Assembly: GCF_016428755.1 (NCBI RefSeq)
Contig: NZ_JAELTI010000011.1
Coordinates: forward strand, 19,407-83,406
DNA from: Allobosea sp. ASV33
GTDB lineage: Bacteria > Pseudomonadota > Alphaproteobacteria > Rhizobiales > Beijerinckiaceae
Length of the DNA: 64,000 nucleotides
Reading direction: 5' to 3'
Under the pieces are notes generated by a model. That model was not told where the DNA came from. It saw only the letters and a list, made by a program, of their open reading frames with translations, and did no database searches. Within the stretch, counting starts at the first letter, position 1. The number at the start of each line of letters is the position of its first letter. A program made the translations under genes and the position numbers. Positions 29,683-39,328 of the stretch are shown one piece after another.

Positions 29683-30111
29683 ATGACCGCCTATGATCAA
29701 TCCAACGTCTTCGCCAAGATCCTGCGTGGCGAACTGCCCTCCCACACGGTCTACGAAGACGCCGAGACGCTGGCGATCATGGACATCATGCCGCGCGCCG
29801 ACGGCCATGTGCTGGTGATCCCGAAGGCACCCTGCCGCAACATCTTCGATGCCCCCGCCGATGCGCTGAATGCGGTCGCGCTGACCACGCAGAAGTTGGC
29901 GCGGGCGGTGAAGGCCGCCTTCTCGGCCGAGGGCGTGACCATCCAGCAGTTCAACGAGGCCGCCGGCGGCCAGGTCGTGTTCCATCTCCATGTCCACGTC
30001 ATGCCGCGTTTCGAGGGCGTGGCGCTGCGCCCGCATACCGGCGCGATGGAGAAGAACGAGGTTCTCGCCAGCAATGCCGAGAAAATCCGCGAGGCCCTGA
30101 AAAAAATCTGA
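29683..30111 (+). CDS. HIT-family nucleotide-binding protein
   Basis: A 142-residue histidine-triad protein. The triad is HLHVHVMPRF (His101, 103, 105), with FAKILRGELPSHTVYED at the start as in Hint/Fhit-like phosphoramidases that hydrolyse nucleoside phosphoramidates or dinucleotides. It follows the 2H-like gene by 89 bases in the same direction. No promoter is obvious, so it may end that transcript. The ECF41-type promoter of the next gene begins eight bases after its stop. Confidence 0.9.
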   Translation: MTAYDQSNVFAKILRGELPSHTVYEDAETLAIMDIMPRADGHVLVIPKAPCRNIFDAPADALNAVALTTQKLARAVKAAFSAEGVTIQQFNEAAGGQVVFHLHVHVMPRFEGVALRPHTGAMEKNEVLASNAEKIREALKKI

Positions 30112-30118
30112 CGGACCA

Positions 30119-30145
30119 TGTCACAGCGCGGCGCGCCGCCTCGTC
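30119..30145 (+). promoter_or_regulatory. ECF41 sigma factor promoter
   Basis: TGTCACA (30119-30125), exactly 16 bases, and CGTC (30142-30145) match the published ECF41 consensus as I recall it (TGTCACA-n16-CGTC). It lies 28 bases before the carboxymuconolactone decarboxylase-like gene, which is followed by an ECF41 sigma gene, so autoregulation is likely. Confidence 0.82.
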
Positions 30146-30173
30146 TTGTCGTCATCAACCGATGGAGACAATC

Positions 30174-30644
30174 ATGAGCCAACGCCTCAACGCCTTCCAG
30201 ATCGCGCCCGAAGCCTACAAGGCGATGCTGGTCCTGCAGGACTACATCAACAAGTCGGCCCTCGAGCACAGCCTGATGGAGCTGGTGAAGATCCGCGCCT
30301 CGCAGATCAACCGCTGCGCCTATTGCCTGCACATGCATGTGCTCGATGCGCGCAAGGCCGGCGAGAGCGAGGCGCGCATCAACCTGCTCAATGCCTGGGA
30401 GGAGTCCGAGCTCTATACGCCGCGCGAGCGCGCCGCGCTGCGCTGGACGGAAGAGCTGACGCGCGTGGCCGAGCGGAGCCCGAGCGACGCAGCTTACGCG
30501 GAGCTCCGGGAGCACTTCAACGAGAAGGACAGCGTCGATCTGTCCTTCGCCATCGGCGCGATCAACACCTGGAACCGCATCAATTGCGGGTTCCGCACGC
30601 GCCACCCGGCCGACCGGCTGCGCCAGACCGAGGCTGCCGCCTGA
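30174..30644 (+). CDS. Carboxymuconolactone decarboxylase / AhpD-like protein
   Basis: A 156-residue protein of the carboxymuconolactone decarboxylase superfamily. It has the AhpD-like redox motif RCAYCLHMH (Cys48, Cys51, His55), so a peroxidase or disulfide reductase role is more likely than decarboxylation. The start at 30174 has GGAG six bases upstream. It is the C member of the COE genes (carboxymuconolactone decarboxylase, oxidoreductase, epimerase) that accompany ECF41 sigma factors; its promoter matches the ECF41 consensus and the sigma gene follows after 19 bases. Confidence 0.9.
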   Translation: MSQRLNAFQIAPEAYKAMLVLQDYINKSALEHSLMELVKIRASQINRCAYCLHMHVLDARKAGESEARINLLNAWEESELYTPRERAALRWTEELTRVAERSPSDAAYAELREHFNEKDSVDLSFAIGAINTWNRINCGFRTRHPADRLRQTEAAA

Positions 30645-30663
30645 TGACACCGCCCCGGCGCGC

Positions 30664-31554
30664 ATGACGGGCGCGGCCGCCAACCCCTTCGAGGCAAACC
30701 GGTCCTACCTGACCCGCCTCGCCTACCGCATGCTCGGCTCGCTCAGCGATGCCGAGGATGTGGTGCAGGACGCTTGGCTGCGCTGGCACGGAACCGCGCC
30801 CGAGGCGATCGCGAACCCGCGCGCCTGGCTTGGGCGCGTGGTGACGCGGCTCTGCCTCGACCTGATGAAATCAGCGCGGCGCAAGCGCGAGACCTATGTC
30901 GGCGCCTGGCTGCCAGAGCCGCTGATCGAGTCAATCGGCGCCGCTCCGAGCCCGGATGAGGCGATCGACGTGCCTTATGCGCTCCAGCTCGCGCTGGAGC
31001 GGCTTTCGCCATTGGAGCGTGCCGCCTTCCTGCTGCACGACGTCTTCGACCTGCCCTTTTCCGAAATCGCCGAAACGCTCGGGCGCAACGAAGCCGCCGG
31101 CCGGCAGCTCGTCTCGCGGGCGCGCCGCCATGCCCGCGACGAGGACGGCCCGCGCCATCCGCTCTCGCCCGACGAGGCCCGGCGCTATGCCCAGGCCTTC
31201 TTCGAAGCGGCCCACGGTACCGATGCCACGATCCTGAAGAGTATGCTCGCCCATGATGCGATCCTGCGCGCCGACGGCGGCGGCAAGGTCAATTCCGTGC
31301 TCAACCCGATCCTCGGCAGCGACAGGATCGGCCGCTTCTTCGAAGGCATCGGCCGCCATGTCGAACGGGAGGGCCGCTCGACCACGCGCTATGAGTTCGT
31401 GACGATCAACGGCCTGCCCGGCTATGTCAGCCTGGAGCGCGGCGAGACCGTACAGGCGATGGCGCTCGACATCCGCGACGGGGCGGTGGCCGCGATCTAC
31501 ATCATCCGCAACCCCGACAAGCTCGGCCATGTCCGGCGGTTGCTGGAAGCTTAG
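30664..31554 (+). CDS. sigJ: ECF41-family RNA polymerase sigma factor (SigJ-like)
   Basis: A 296-residue sigma factor. Region 2 is around MLGSLSDAEDVVQDAWLRW and region 4 around DLPFSEIAETLGRNEAAGRQ. It carries the long C-terminal SnoaL-like domain of ECF41, with its two signatures DGGGK (204-208) and NPDKL (283-287). In ECF41 this extension replaces an anti-sigma factor and tunes activity from within the protein. It directs polymerase to TGTCACA-n16-CGTC promoters, one of which lies upstream of the preceding gene. No anti-sigma gene is nearby, as expected. Confidence 0.93.
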   Translation: MTGAAANPFEANRSYLTRLAYRMLGSLSDAEDVVQDAWLRWHGTAPEAIANPRAWLGRVVTRLCLDLMKSARRKRETYVGAWLPEPLIESIGAAPSPDEAIDVPYALQLALERLSPLERAAFLLHDVFDLPFSEIAETLGRNEAAGRQLVSRARRHARDEDGPRHPLSPDEARRYAQAFFEAAHGTDATILKSMLAHDAILRADGGGKVNSVLNPILGSDRIGRFFEGIGRHVEREGRSTTRYEFVTINGLPGYVSLERGETVQAMALDIRDGAVAAIYIIRNPDKLGHVRRLLEA

Positions 31555-31572
31555 ACAGTACGGACCACGACC

Positions 31573-31702
31573 GTCATTCCGGGGCTTCGCGTAGCGAAGA
31601 GCCCCGGAACCCGCGACCGGGTGAGACTTCTCACGCGGAGTTGCAGAGCGCTCGGCCCGTCGTGGATTCCGGGTTCGCGCCTCCGGCGCGCCCCGGAATG
31701 AC
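31573..31702. repeat. Palindromic intergenic element, copy 2 (long form)
   Basis: 130 bases bounded by GTCATTCCGGGGC and GCCCCGGAATGAC. Very similar along its length to the copy at 62865-62993, including the internal ACGACCGG-like and GGGTTCGCGCC stretches. It fills the gap between sigJ and the convergent azlD. Confidence 0.82.
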
Positions 31703-31712
31703 AGCGTTGTGC

Positions 31713-32072
31713 CTAGCCCGCGAACAGCCAGACACCTGCGATCAGGACGGTCTCGCCGGCCAAGACCGCGAGCATCATCCGGCGCTTGTCGACGAACATG
31801 ATGCCGGCAGCCGCCGCCAGCGCCGCGACGCGCACCAGGGCCGGAGCCGTCGCGAGCACGCCCGGCGGCGAGACGATCAGCTTGGCGACGATCCCTGCGA
31901 GCAGCGCGGTCGCAACCGCCCTCACCCATTCGAGCAGCGGCGAGTCGGTGGAAAGCCGGCGCGCGAAGCCGACGGCAAGCCAGCGCCAGATCTCCGTTGG
32001 CAGCACGGCGAAGAGCATCAGCGCGAGATAGGGCCAGAGCGGCCCGTCGAGCATGGCGATCGGCTGGGTCAT
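31713..32072 (-). CDS. azlD: AzlD-family branched-chain amino acid exporter subunit
   Basis: A 119-residue membrane protein with four predicted hydrophobic segments (LALMLFAVLP, VRAVATALLAGIVAKLIV, VRVAALAAAAGIMF and MMLAVLAGETVLIAGVWLF), the pattern of AzlD/YgaH. With AzlC it forms a two-part exporter of branched-chain or related amino acids. Its ATG overlaps the azlC stop by four bases, so the stoichiometry is probably coupled. Confidence 0.85.
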   Translation of the reverse strand: MTQPIAMLDGPLWPYLALMLFAVLPTEIWRWLAVGFARRLSTDSPLLEWVRAVATALLAGIVAKLIVSPPGVLATAPALVRVAALAAAAGIMFVDKRRMMLAVLAGETVLIAGVWLFAG

Positions 32073-32791
32073 GCCGGCCTCCGCTTCCGTCCGATCAGGA
32101 AGGCAACGCTTCCGGCGACGAGCCCCGCGACGATCAGGTCGAAGCCGCCGCCGATGAAGCGCTCGCAGATCGGCGCCAGCGCAAGGCCAAGCAGCAGCGC
32201 CGCCGCGTCGCCGCGATGGCGCAATCCGCCCATCAGCGAGACCAGGAAGAACATCGGCGTCAGGCAGAGCAACCCCGCGGCGAAGGGGATGGGCAGCGCG
32301 CCGAGCAGGTAATAACCCGCGAAAGTGCCGACCGAGCTCACCGCCATGCAGGTATTGGCAAAGCCGAGAAAATAGGCGACGCGCTGATGCGGGGCGATGG
32401 CGGGCAGGCGCCGCAGGCCCTCGCTCCAGGCCGTGACCGCGACGTAATGTGCCAGGAAGAGCTGCTGCCAGACGCTCTGGCCGGGCCGGCGCAGCAGCGG
32501 CAGGATCGCCATCGTCATCGGCAGGAAGCGTAACGAGGCGAAGGCGATCGCGATCAGGATGGCGCTCCAGGCCGCCCCCGCCGCGATCGAGGCGAAGAAC
32601 AGAACCTGGGAAGGTCCGGCCCAGACCAGGATGGTCGAGAGCACGGCGACATCGACGGGATAGCCGACATCGCGGGCGAGCGAGCCGATGCCGATCAATC
32701 CGAAGCCGACGATCCAGGCCGGCAGCGTCAGCGCATCACGCATGCCGGCCAACGCCACGCGCTGCCAGCTCCAGTCGGCGGATACGCTCAT
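32069..32791 (-). CDS. azlC: AzlC-family amino acid exporter subunit
   Basis: A 240-residue protein with several membrane spans. The family start GMRDALTLPAWIVGFGLIGIGSLARDVGYPVDVAVLSTILVWAG-type region, with small residues and AGPSQ, is typical of AzlC/YgaZ, and AFANTCMAVSS follows later. It is the larger part of the AzlCD amino-acid efflux pair. No regulator of the AzlB/Lrp type is adjacent. The ribosome-binding site before the ATG is weak. Confidence 0.87.
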   Translation of the reverse strand: MSVSADWSWQRVALAGMRDALTLPAWIVGFGLIGIGSLARDVGYPVDVAVLSTILVWAGPSQVLFFASIAAGAAWSAILIAIAFASLRFLPMTMAILPLLRRPGQSVWQQLFLAHYVAVTAWSEGLRRLPAIAPHQRVAYFLGFANTCMAVSSVGTFAGYYLLGALPIPFAAGLLCLTPMFFLVSLMGGLRHRGDAAALLLGLALAPICERFIGGGFDLIVAGLVAGSVAFLIGRKRRPA

Positions 32792-32935
32792 GAGATCATC
32801 GCTGCGGGACGGCTCGACTCAGGTTGCGGCCCGGAAGAACGAGCCGTTTCCTCTATCGTCCATGCACGCGACGCTTGCATAGGCGTCGGTAAGCCGGCCA
32901 GCCCTGCGATTGCTGCAGGGAGGGCGCCCGGCCCG

Positions 32936-33235
32936 TCAGCCCTTGCCGCCCTTCATCGCGATCGCGATGAGCTCATTGGCAAAGTCGATCAGCTCCTTGG
33001 GGATGCCGCCGACAGCCTTCACGCCGAGATAGATCAGGTAGATGAAGGCCGGCACCAGGATCCAGCCCAGCACTTCCTCGAAGATCTTGCGGCGGCGGCG
33101 GCGGCGGTCCCGCTTCTCGAACCAGCCGAGCTTTTCCTTCTTCGGCCGTGCGGGCGCGGCAGGCGTCGCCGGGGTATCCTGAAGCACCTCGCCGCTTTCG
33201 GCGGCGAGGCTCGCGGTCTTGCGCTTGAACAACAC
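32936..33235 (-). CDS. Small membrane protein downstream of clpA
   Basis: A 99-residue protein with a Pro/Ala-rich start, a strongly basic stretch (EKRDRRRRRRKIFEE, about 40-54) and one hydrophobic segment (VLGWILVPAFIYLIYLGV). The basic stretch before the membrane span suggests an inner-membrane protein with its N-terminus in the cytosol. It starts four bases after the clpA stop and is probably co-transcribed with clpA. I do not recognise a family; function is unknown. Confidence 0.7.
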   Translation of the reverse strand: MLFKRKTASLAAESGEVLQDTPATPAAPARPKKEKLGWFEKRDRRRRRRKIFEEVLGWILVPAFIYLIYLGVKAVGGIPKELIDFANELIAIAMKGGKG

Positions 33236-33239
33236 GTTC

Positions 33240-35768
33240 TCAGGCCTTCGTCAGCGGAACCTTCGGCACGGTGCGGACGCTCTTGGCCGAGGCCTTCGGA
33301 GTATCACCGCCCGTTCCATCGGGAGTGCCGCCACCTTTAGGGCCTCGCCGCGGCGGAGTCTTGGTCGTTTTGCCGGCAGACGCAGCTTTTGCGCGCGGCT
33401 TCGGCACGCGCTTGGCCGTGGCAGCCTCGACATCCTTCTCCGGCTTGGGCTTGGCCGGGCCGTCCGGGAATTCGAGGCCGAGCACCTTGATGCCGGTCTC
33501 GGACGGGACGACGACGACCTTGACCGCGCCGCCGTTCTTGAGGCGCCCGAACAGCACCTCGTCGGCCAGCGGCGTCTTGATCGTCTGCTGGATCAGGCGC
33601 GCCATCGGGCGGGCGCCCATCGCCTCGTCATAGCCGTTCTCGACCAGCCATTCGCGCGCCTCGTCCGAGAGCTCGATCGTGACGTTGCGGTCGGCGAGCT
33701 GCGCTTCGAGCTGTAGCACGAACTTGTCGACGACGCGGGCGACCACCGTCTTGGGCAGATGGCCGAAGGAGATGACCGAATCGAGCCGGTTGCGGAATTC
33801 CGGCGCGAACAGCTTGTTGATCGCCTCGGTATCGTCGCCCTCGCGCTTGGTCCGGGTGAAGCCATAGGCGTTGCGGGCCATGTCGGCGGCGCCGGCATTG
33901 GTCGTCATGATCAGGATGACGTTCCTGAAATCGACCTGCTTGCCGTTATTGTCGGTCAGCTTGCCGTGGTCCATCACCTGCAGGAGGATGTTGAACAGGT
34001 CGGGATGGGCCTTCTCGATCTCGTCGAGCAGCAGCACGCTGTGCGGATGCTGGTCGATCTGATCGGTCAGGAGCCCGCCCTGGTCGAAGCCGACATAGCC
34101 CGGAGGCGCGCCGATCAACCGCGAGACGGTGTGGCGCTCCATATACTCGGACATGTCGAAGCGGATCAGCTCGACGCCGAGCGAGGAGGCGAGCTGGCGC
34201 GCGACCTCGGTCTTGCCGACGCCGGTCGGGCCGGCGAAGAGATAGCAGCCGATCGGCTTTTCGCCGTCGCGCAAGCCGGCGCGGGCGAGCTTGATCGAGG
34301 AGGACAGGGCCTCGATCGCCTTCTCCTGCCCGTAGACGGTGCGCTTCAGCGTGGTCTCGAGATTGCGCAGCACCTCGGCGTCGTCCTTGGAGACGGTCTT
34401 GGCCGGGATGCGCGCCATGGTCGCGATCGCCGCCTCGATCTCCTTGACGCCGATCGTCTTCTTGCGCTTCGCCTCGGTCACCAGCATCTGCGAGGCGCCG
34501 GTCTCGTCGATCACGTCGATCGCCTTGTCCGGCAGCTTGCGGTCATGGATGTAGCGGGCCGAGAGCTCCACCGCCGCCTTGATGGCGTCGTTGGTGTAGC
34601 GCAGCTTGTGGAACTCCTCGAAATAGGGCTTCAGCCCCTTGAGGATCTCGATCGTGTCCGGGACCGACGGTTCGTTGACGTCGATCTTCTGGAAGCGGCG
34701 CACCAGCGCCCGGTCCTTCTCGAAATACTGGCGGTATTCTTTGTAGGTGGTGGAGCCGATGCAGCGCAGCGAGCCCGAGGCCAGCGCAGGCTTCAGCAGG
34801 TTCGAGGCGTCCATCGCGCCGCCCGAGGTCGCACCGGCGCCGATCACCGTGTGGATCTCGTCGATGAACATGATCGCCTTCGGGTGCTGCTCGATCTCCT
34901 TCATCACCTGCTTGAGGCGCTCTTCGAAATCGCCGCGATAGCGCGTGCCGGCGAGCAGCGTGCCCATGTCGAGCGAGAAGACGGTCGCGTCCTCCAGCAC
35001 CTCCGGCACCTCGCCGCGCGTGATCTTGAGGGCGAGGCCCTCGGCGATCGCGGTCTTGCCGACGCCGGGGTCGCCGACCAGCAGCGGATTGTTCTTCTGG
35101 CGGCGGCAGAGGATCTGGATCGTTCGCTGCACCTCGGCCTCGCGGCCGATAAGCGGATCGATGCGCCCGTCCCTCGCCTTGCGGTTGAGATTGACGCAGT
35201 AAGCGTCGAGCGCGCTTTCCTTTTTCTTCTTGTCCTTGTCCTCGGGCTGGCCCTGCTCGGAGCGCTGCTCGCGCTGCGGCTCGCCCTCCTCCTCGGAGCC
35301 GCGCACGGGCCGGCTCTCGCTGGCGCCGGGGCGCTTGGCGATGCCGTGGCTGATATAGTTGACCGCGTCGTAGCGGGTCATGTCCTGCTCCTGCAGGAAG
35401 TACGCCGCATGGCTCTCGCGCTCGGCGAACATCGCGACGAGCACGTTGGCGCCGGTCACCTCTTCGCGACCGGACGATTGGACATGGATCACCGCGCGCT
35501 GGATGACGCGCTGGAAGCCGGCGGTCGGCTTGGAATCGTCACGTCCGTCGGTGACGAGATTGGTCAATTCCGCGTCGATATAATCGACGAGGTTGCGCCT
35601 GAGCAGGTCGAGATCGACGCTGCAGGCGCGCATCACCGCCGCCGCGTCCTGGTCGTCGACCAGCGCGAGCAAAAGGTGTTCGAGGGTGGCGTATTCGTGA
35701 CGGCGCTCGTTGGCGAGGGCCAGAGCCCGGTGAAGCGCCTGTTCGAGACTGCGCGAGAAACTCGGCAA
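33240..35768 (-). CDS. clpA: ATP-dependent Clp protease ATP-binding subunit ClpA
   Basis: An 842-residue AAA+ unfoldase that feeds substrates to ClpP. The Clp-N repeats are at the start ([21 protein letters not shown]). D1 has Walker A GDPGVGKT and D2 GPTGVGKTE, with the [12 protein letters not shown]alker B. The ClpP-docking IGL loop position reads YGF (AYGFTRTK). Two additions make it longer than E. coli ClpA (758): a charged linker after the N-domain ([16 protein letters not shown] region) and a Lys/Pro/Gly-rich C-terminal tail of about 70 residues. The adaptor gene clpS is 46 bases upstream, the usual pairing. Confidence 0.95.
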   Translation of the reverse strand: MPSFSRSLEQALHRALALANERRHEYATLEHLLLALVDDQDAAAVMRACSVDLDLLRRNLVDYIDAELTNLVTDGRDDSKPTAGFQRVIQRAVIHVQSSGREEVTGANVLVAMFAERESHAAYFLQEQDMTRYDAVNYISHGIAKRPGASESRPVRGSEEEGEPQREQRSEQGQPEDKDKKKKESALDAYCVNLNRKARDGRIDPLIGREAEVQRTIQILCRRQKNNPLLVGDPGVGKTAIAEGLALKITRGEVPEVLEDATVFSLDMGTLLAGTRYRGDFEERLKQVMKEIEQHPKAIMFIDEIHTVIGAGATSGGAMDASNLLKPALASGSLRCIGSTTYKEYRQYFEKDRALVRRFQKIDVNEPSVPDTIEILKGLKPYFEEFHKLRYTNDAIKAAVELSARYIHDRKLPDKAIDVIDETGASQMLVTEAKRKKTIGVKEIEAAIATMARIPAKTVSKDDAEVLRNLETTLKRTVYGQEKAIEALSSSIKLARAGLRDGEKPIGCYLFAGPTGVGKTEVARQLASSLGVELIRFDMSEYMERHTVSRLIGAPPGYVGFDQGGLLTDQIDQHPHSVLLLDEIEKAHPDLFNILLQVMDHGKLTDNNGKQVDFRNVILIMTTNAGAADMARNAYGFTRTKREGDDTEAINKLFAPEFRNRLDSVISFGHLPKTVVARVVDKFVLQLEAQLADRNVTIELSDEAREWLVENGYDEAMGARPMARLIQQTIKTPLADEVLFGRLKNGGAVKVVVVPSETGIKVLGLEFPDGPAKPKPEKDVEAATAKRVPKPRAKAASAGKTTKTPPRRGPKGGGTPDGTGGDTPKASAKSVRTVPKVPLTKA

Positions 35769-35814
35769 GGGGCGCGCTCCTATCTGATTTCCGAATGAAC
35801 TATCGAACCCAAGG

Positions 35815-36174
35815 CTACTTTTTCTCCATCACGCATTGCAGCGGATGCATGTGCTTGCGCGCCAGATCCATGACGAGCGTAACCTTGGTCTCGGCGACTT
35901 CGTAGGTAAAGACGCCGCATTCGCCGACGCCGTTCTGATGCACATGCATCATGATCTGCGTGGCTTCGGCGCGGTCCTTGTTGAAGAACCGCTCCAGAAC
36001 GTGAACGACGAACTCCATCGGAGTGTAGTCGTCGTTGAGCAGCAGGACCCGGTAGAGATTGGGCTTGCGCGTCCGCGTCCGGGTGAGGACGGCGGTGCCG
36101 CTGCCCTCGCGCCCGTTGCCGTCGCGCCCGCCACCGTCGCTCGGCGGCTGGCCGCGCTTGGGACGGTCGGCCAT
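35815..36174 (-). CDS. clpS: ATP-dependent Clp protease adaptor ClpS
   Basis: A small N-end-rule adaptor that binds ClpA's N-domain. The core [24 protein letters not shown] with the Asn-Asp pair and Met, and the HxxxxG-type segment [19 protein letters not shown], are those of ClpS. I chose the ATG at 36174 (119 residues), near the length of relatives; in-frame ATGs at 36240, 36243, 36264 and 36276 would add up to 34 residues, and none has a strong ribosome-binding site. It lies 46 bases upstream of clpA. Confidence 0.88.
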   Translation of the reverse strand: MADRPKRGQPPSDGGGRDGNGREGSGTAVLTRTRTRKPNLYRVLLLNDDYTPMEFVVHVLERFFNKDRAEATQIMMHVHQNGVGECGVFTYEVAETKVTLVMDLARKHMHPLQCVMEKK

Positions 36175-36442
36175 GACCGGCGCGTCGCTGGCGCGCACCG
36201 GCCGCCCGGCCTGCCTTGCTATGCCCTGGCCTGACTGCATCATTCCCGTCCGCGCCGTATCCATCCGATCCTGCATCGACAACCGAGATAGTGCTTCGCT
36301 AGCGAATTTACAGACCTCGCTCCCGCTTCGCCAGCCCGTTCGCAGCGAACATGGCCGATCCGCTCTCCGCAAGCCCGTCCTGACTTGACCCGGCAGGGTT
36401 CACGGACATAAGCCCGGCGGCCCGCTGGACAAGGACGCCGCC

Positions 36443-37315
36443 ATGACTCCCAACGCCATCGTGACCATCGGCGAGGATCTCGCCCGCCCCGTGCGCTTCG
36501 GCAACGCCTTGCCGCTCGCCCTGATCGCCGGCCCCTGCCAGATGGAAAGCCGCAACCACGCGCTCGAATGCGCGTTCGCGCTGAAGGAGATCGCGGCGGC
36601 GCTGAGCATCGGCCTCGTCTTCAAGGCCTCGTTCGACAAGGCCAACCGCACCAGCGTCAAGGGCGCCCGCGGCATGGGGATGAAGGCAGGCCTGCCGGTC
36701 TATGCTGAAATCCGCGAGCGCACCGGCCTGCCGGTCGTGACCGACGTGCACGAGGCCGACCAATGCGCGCCCGTGGCGGAGGTTGTCGACATCCTCCAGA
36801 TCCCGGCCTTTCTCTGCCGCCAGACCGACCTGCTGGTCGCGGCCGCGAAGACCGGCCGCGTGGTCAACGTCAAGAAGGGCCAGTTCCTCGCGCCCTGGGA
36901 CATGGTCAACGTCGCCGCCAAGGTGACCGAGAGCGGCAACCCGAACGTGATGCTGACCGAGCGGGGCGCCTCCTTCGGCTACAATGCGCTGGTCTCCGAC
37001 ATGCGCGCGCTCCCGACCATGGCCGAGATCGGCGCGCCCGTGATCTTCGACGCCACCCATTCGGTGCAGCAGCCCGGCGGCAAGGGCGCCTCGACCGGCG
37101 GGCAGCGCGAATTCGTGCCGGTGCTGTCGCGCGCGGCAGTCGCGGTCGGCGTGGCCGGCCTCTTCATCGAGACCCATCCCGACCCCGACAAGGCGCCCTC
37201 GGACGGCCCCAACATGGTGCCGCTTTCCGAATTCCAGGCGTTGATCGCCGAGTTGCAGGGCTTCGACCGTCTCGCCAAGTCGCGGACCGCCCCGGCGGCG
37301 CGCGCCTATGTCTGA
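36443..37315 (+). CDS. kdsA: 3-deoxy-D-manno-octulosonate 8-phosphate synthase
   Basis: A 290-residue TIM-barrel synthase that makes KDO-8-phosphate from arabinose-5-phosphate and PEP for lipopolysaccharide. The family core [12 protein letters not shown] and the late [17 protein letters not shown] are present. IAGPCQMES carries Cys32, where E. coli KdsA has Asn, and the later motif is SDG rather than CDG; both are signs of the metal-dependent class. The gene's last eight bases overlap the following MFS transporter gene. Confidence 0.95.
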   Translation: MTPNAIVTIGEDLARPVRFGNALPLALIAGPCQMESRNHALECAFALKEIAAALSIGLVFKASFDKANRTSVKGARGMGMKAGLPVYAEIRERTGLPVVTDVHEADQCAPVAEVVDILQIPAFLCRQTDLLVAAAKTGRVVNVKKGQFLAPWDMVNVAAKVTESGNPNVMLTERGASFGYNALVSDMRALPTMAEIGAPVIFDATHSVQQPGGKGASTGGQREFVPVLSRAAVAVGVAGLFIETHPDPDKAPSDGPNMVPLSEFQALIAELQGFDRLAKSRTAPAARAYV

Positions 37316-38504
37316 CCCCGCCAAGGCCTCCGGCGACAATCTGGGGGCCCTGATCCCGGTCCTCGGGCTCTGCGGTTTCGCCTCGACCTTCACCATGCGG
37401 CTGATCGACCCGCTGGTGCCGACGCTCGCGTCGGAATTCGGCCAGAGCGTCCACCAGATCGCCTTCCTGGTGACGGCCTTCGCCAGTTGCTACGCGCTCG
37501 GCCAGCCCTTCCTCGGCCCCATCGCCGATTCCGTCGGCAAATTGCGCAGCATCGCGACCTGCCTCGCAGTGCTGTGCGTGCTCTCGATACTCGCCGCTTT
37601 CGCGACGAGCTTCTGGATGCTGCTCGTGCTGCGCGCGCTGGGCGGCGTCATGGCCGGCGGTGTCATCCCGGCGGCGATGGCCGCGATCGGCGATCGCGCG
37701 CCCATGGCCGAGCGGCAGATCATGCTCGGCCGTTTCCTCGTCATCATGATCGTCGGCCAGATGGCGGGCGCAACCTTCTCGGGGCTGGTCGCCGATCATA
37801 TCGGCTGGCGCGCGGTGCTGGGCATCGCCGGACTGCTCGCGGCGGGCGGCGCCCTGCTCGTGCGGCTCGTGCTGAAGCCTCGGCCGGACGCCGCGCGGCC
37901 TCCGTTGAGCCTCGCCGGCGCGATCGCGAGCTACAAGGCGGTCTTCTCCAACCCACGCAGCAAGCTGCTGTACCTGCTCGTGATGATCGAGGGCGCCTTC
38001 GTCTTCGGCTTGCAGCCCTTCATCGCCGCGATCCTGCACGAGCGTTCCGGCGTCGGCGCTTCCGAGGCCGGCCTCGCCATCGGCGCGATGGGGCTTGGCG
38101 GCCTGGTCTACGGCATCCTCACCCGCATCCTCGTCGAGCGGGTCGGGCCGCGCCAGATGATGCGCGTCGGCGGGCTGGCGGTCGCGCTGAGCTATTTCGC
38201 CTTCACGATCCCCGGGCCGTGGTGGAGCGCGATCGGCATCTTCCTGGTCACCGGCTTCGGCTTCTTCCTGATGCACGGCACCTTCCAGGCCCAGGCGACG
38301 GAGCTGGCGCCGACGGCGCGCGGCTCGGCCATGGCGCTGTTCGCCTGCTTCTTCTTCATGGGGCATGCGACCGGGCCGCTGATCATGGGCACGCTCCTGC
38401 ACCTGCTCGGCCCGCAGATGGCGCTGGTCGTCTTCGGCGTGGTCGTCGGCACGCTCGGCGTCGTGACCCCGCGCCTGCTGCCGCCTTTGGGCTCGCGGAC
38501 CTGA
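37308..38504 (+). CDS. MFS transporter, drug/sugar efflux type
   Basis: A 398-residue transporter with about twelve membrane spans. The loop after span 2 is [17 protein letters not shown], a relative of the G-x-x-x-D-R/K motif A, and [19 protein letters not shown] in the second half resembles arabinose/multidrug exporters of the DHA1 group. It overlaps kdsA by eight bases and so is co-translated with it. No substrate can be assigned. A perfect hairpin (38528-38555) follows. Confidence 0.85.
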   Translation: MSDPAKASGDNLGALIPVLGLCGFASTFTMRLIDPLVPTLASEFGQSVHQIAFLVTAFASCYALGQPFLGPIADSVGKLRSIATCLAVLCVLSILAAFATSFWMLLVLRALGGVMAGGVIPAAMAAIGDRAPMAERQIMLGRFLVIMIVGQMAGATFSGLVADHIGWRAVLGIAGLLAAGGALLVRLVLKPRPDAARPPLSLAGAIASYKAVFSNPRSKLLYLLVMIEGAFVFGLQPFIAAILHERSGVGASEAGLAIGAMGLGGLVYGILTRILVERVGPRQMMRVGGLAVALSYFAFTIPGPWWSAIGIFLVTGFGFFLMHGTFQAQATELAPTARGSAMALFACFFFMGHATGPLIMGTLLHLLGPQMALVVFGVVVGTLGVVTPRLLPPLGSRT

Positions 38505-38527
38505 CGCGCCGGCCGCGAGCCTGAAAC

Positions 38528-38555
38528 GTCATGCCCGGCCTGATCCGGGCATGAC
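38528..38555. repeat. Minimal palindromic element, copy 3 (single hairpin)
   Basis: GTCATGCCCGG, a six-base loop and CCGGGCATGAC make a perfect 11-bp stem between the convergent MFS and queF genes. It looks like a one-hairpin form of the GTCAT...ATGAC element and could serve as a two-way terminator. Confidence 0.75.
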
Positions 38556-38580
38556 GCAGCACGTCAGCTAAAGCTAAGCC

Positions 38581-39036
38581 TCAGCGCCCGCGATAGGGCG
38601 CGACGCCCTGGTCCGGCAGCCAGAGGCCCTTCGGCGGCTCGCCCGTCTGCCAGAACACGTCGATCGGGATGCCGCCGCGCGGATACCAGTAGCCGCCGAT
38701 GCGGAACCATTCCGGCTCCAGCAGATCGACCAGCGTCTTGCCGATGCCGACGGTGCAATCCTCGTGGAAGGCGCCGTGATTGCGGAACGAGCCGAGATAG
38801 AGCTTCAGCGATTTCGACTCCACCAGCCATTGCCCCGGCAGGTAGTCGATGACGAGGATGCCGAAATCGGGCTGGCCGGTGACCGGGCAGATCGAGGTGA
38901 ATTCCGGGCAGGTGAAGCGGGCGAGATAGTTCGTGCCGGCATGCGGATTGGGCACGCGGTCGAGCCGCGCCTCCTCCGGCGAGGCGGGCAAGGCGCTGCT
39001 CTGGCCGAGCTGCAAGGTCGAGGCGTCGATGGTCAT
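38581..39036 (-). CDS. queF: NADPH-dependent 7-cyano-7-deazaguanine reductase
   Basis: A 151-residue type-I QueF that reduces preQ0 to preQ1 in queuosine synthesis. The thioimide-forming cysteine is Cys50 in [14 protein letters not shown] with the general acid Asp57, and the QueF motif [10 protein letters not shown] and HEDC follow. Length fits the short unimodular type. The tgt gene for base insertion into tRNA is 5 kb away in the same window. The start at 39036 is a common family start. Confidence 0.95.
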   Translation of the reverse strand: MTIDASTLQLGQSSALPASPEEARLDRVPNPHAGTNYLARFTCPEFTSICPVTGQPDFGILVIDYLPGQWLVESKSLKLYLGSFRNHGAFHEDCTVGIGKTLVDLLEPEWFRIGGYWYPRGGIPIDVFWQTGEPPKGLWLPDQGVAPYRGR

Positions 39037-39328
39037 GGGATGCTCCTGCGTTTGGCCGGGGTTCTAGAGCATCTCCGGCCAACCTGGGAACTGCCGCCGC
39101 AACGCAACCGCTTCGAACGTTGAAAAATGCCAAATCCGATGCGTGGGCCCTGAAGCGGCAGCGTCGCCGCGTCTATTTGTTAATGAAACGCTAGATCAAC
39201 AATTCAAATCAAATACAATAACACGACAATTTTCGTAAATATTTATGGGTCTTCCACACGCTTGTTTGCGCAGCAGGGAAGTATTGTCTAGTTCGATCTC
39301 ACGAGAACCGAAGCCTAGACCGAACTAC

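Noticed and set aside
33759..35798. 679-codon open frame opposite clpA
   Set aside because: Antisense shadow of the AAA+ domains of ClpA, with low-complexity composition.
39037..39240. preQ1 riboswitch upstream of queF
   Set aside because: I could not find the conserved C-rich and A-rich parts of a preQ1 aptamer.
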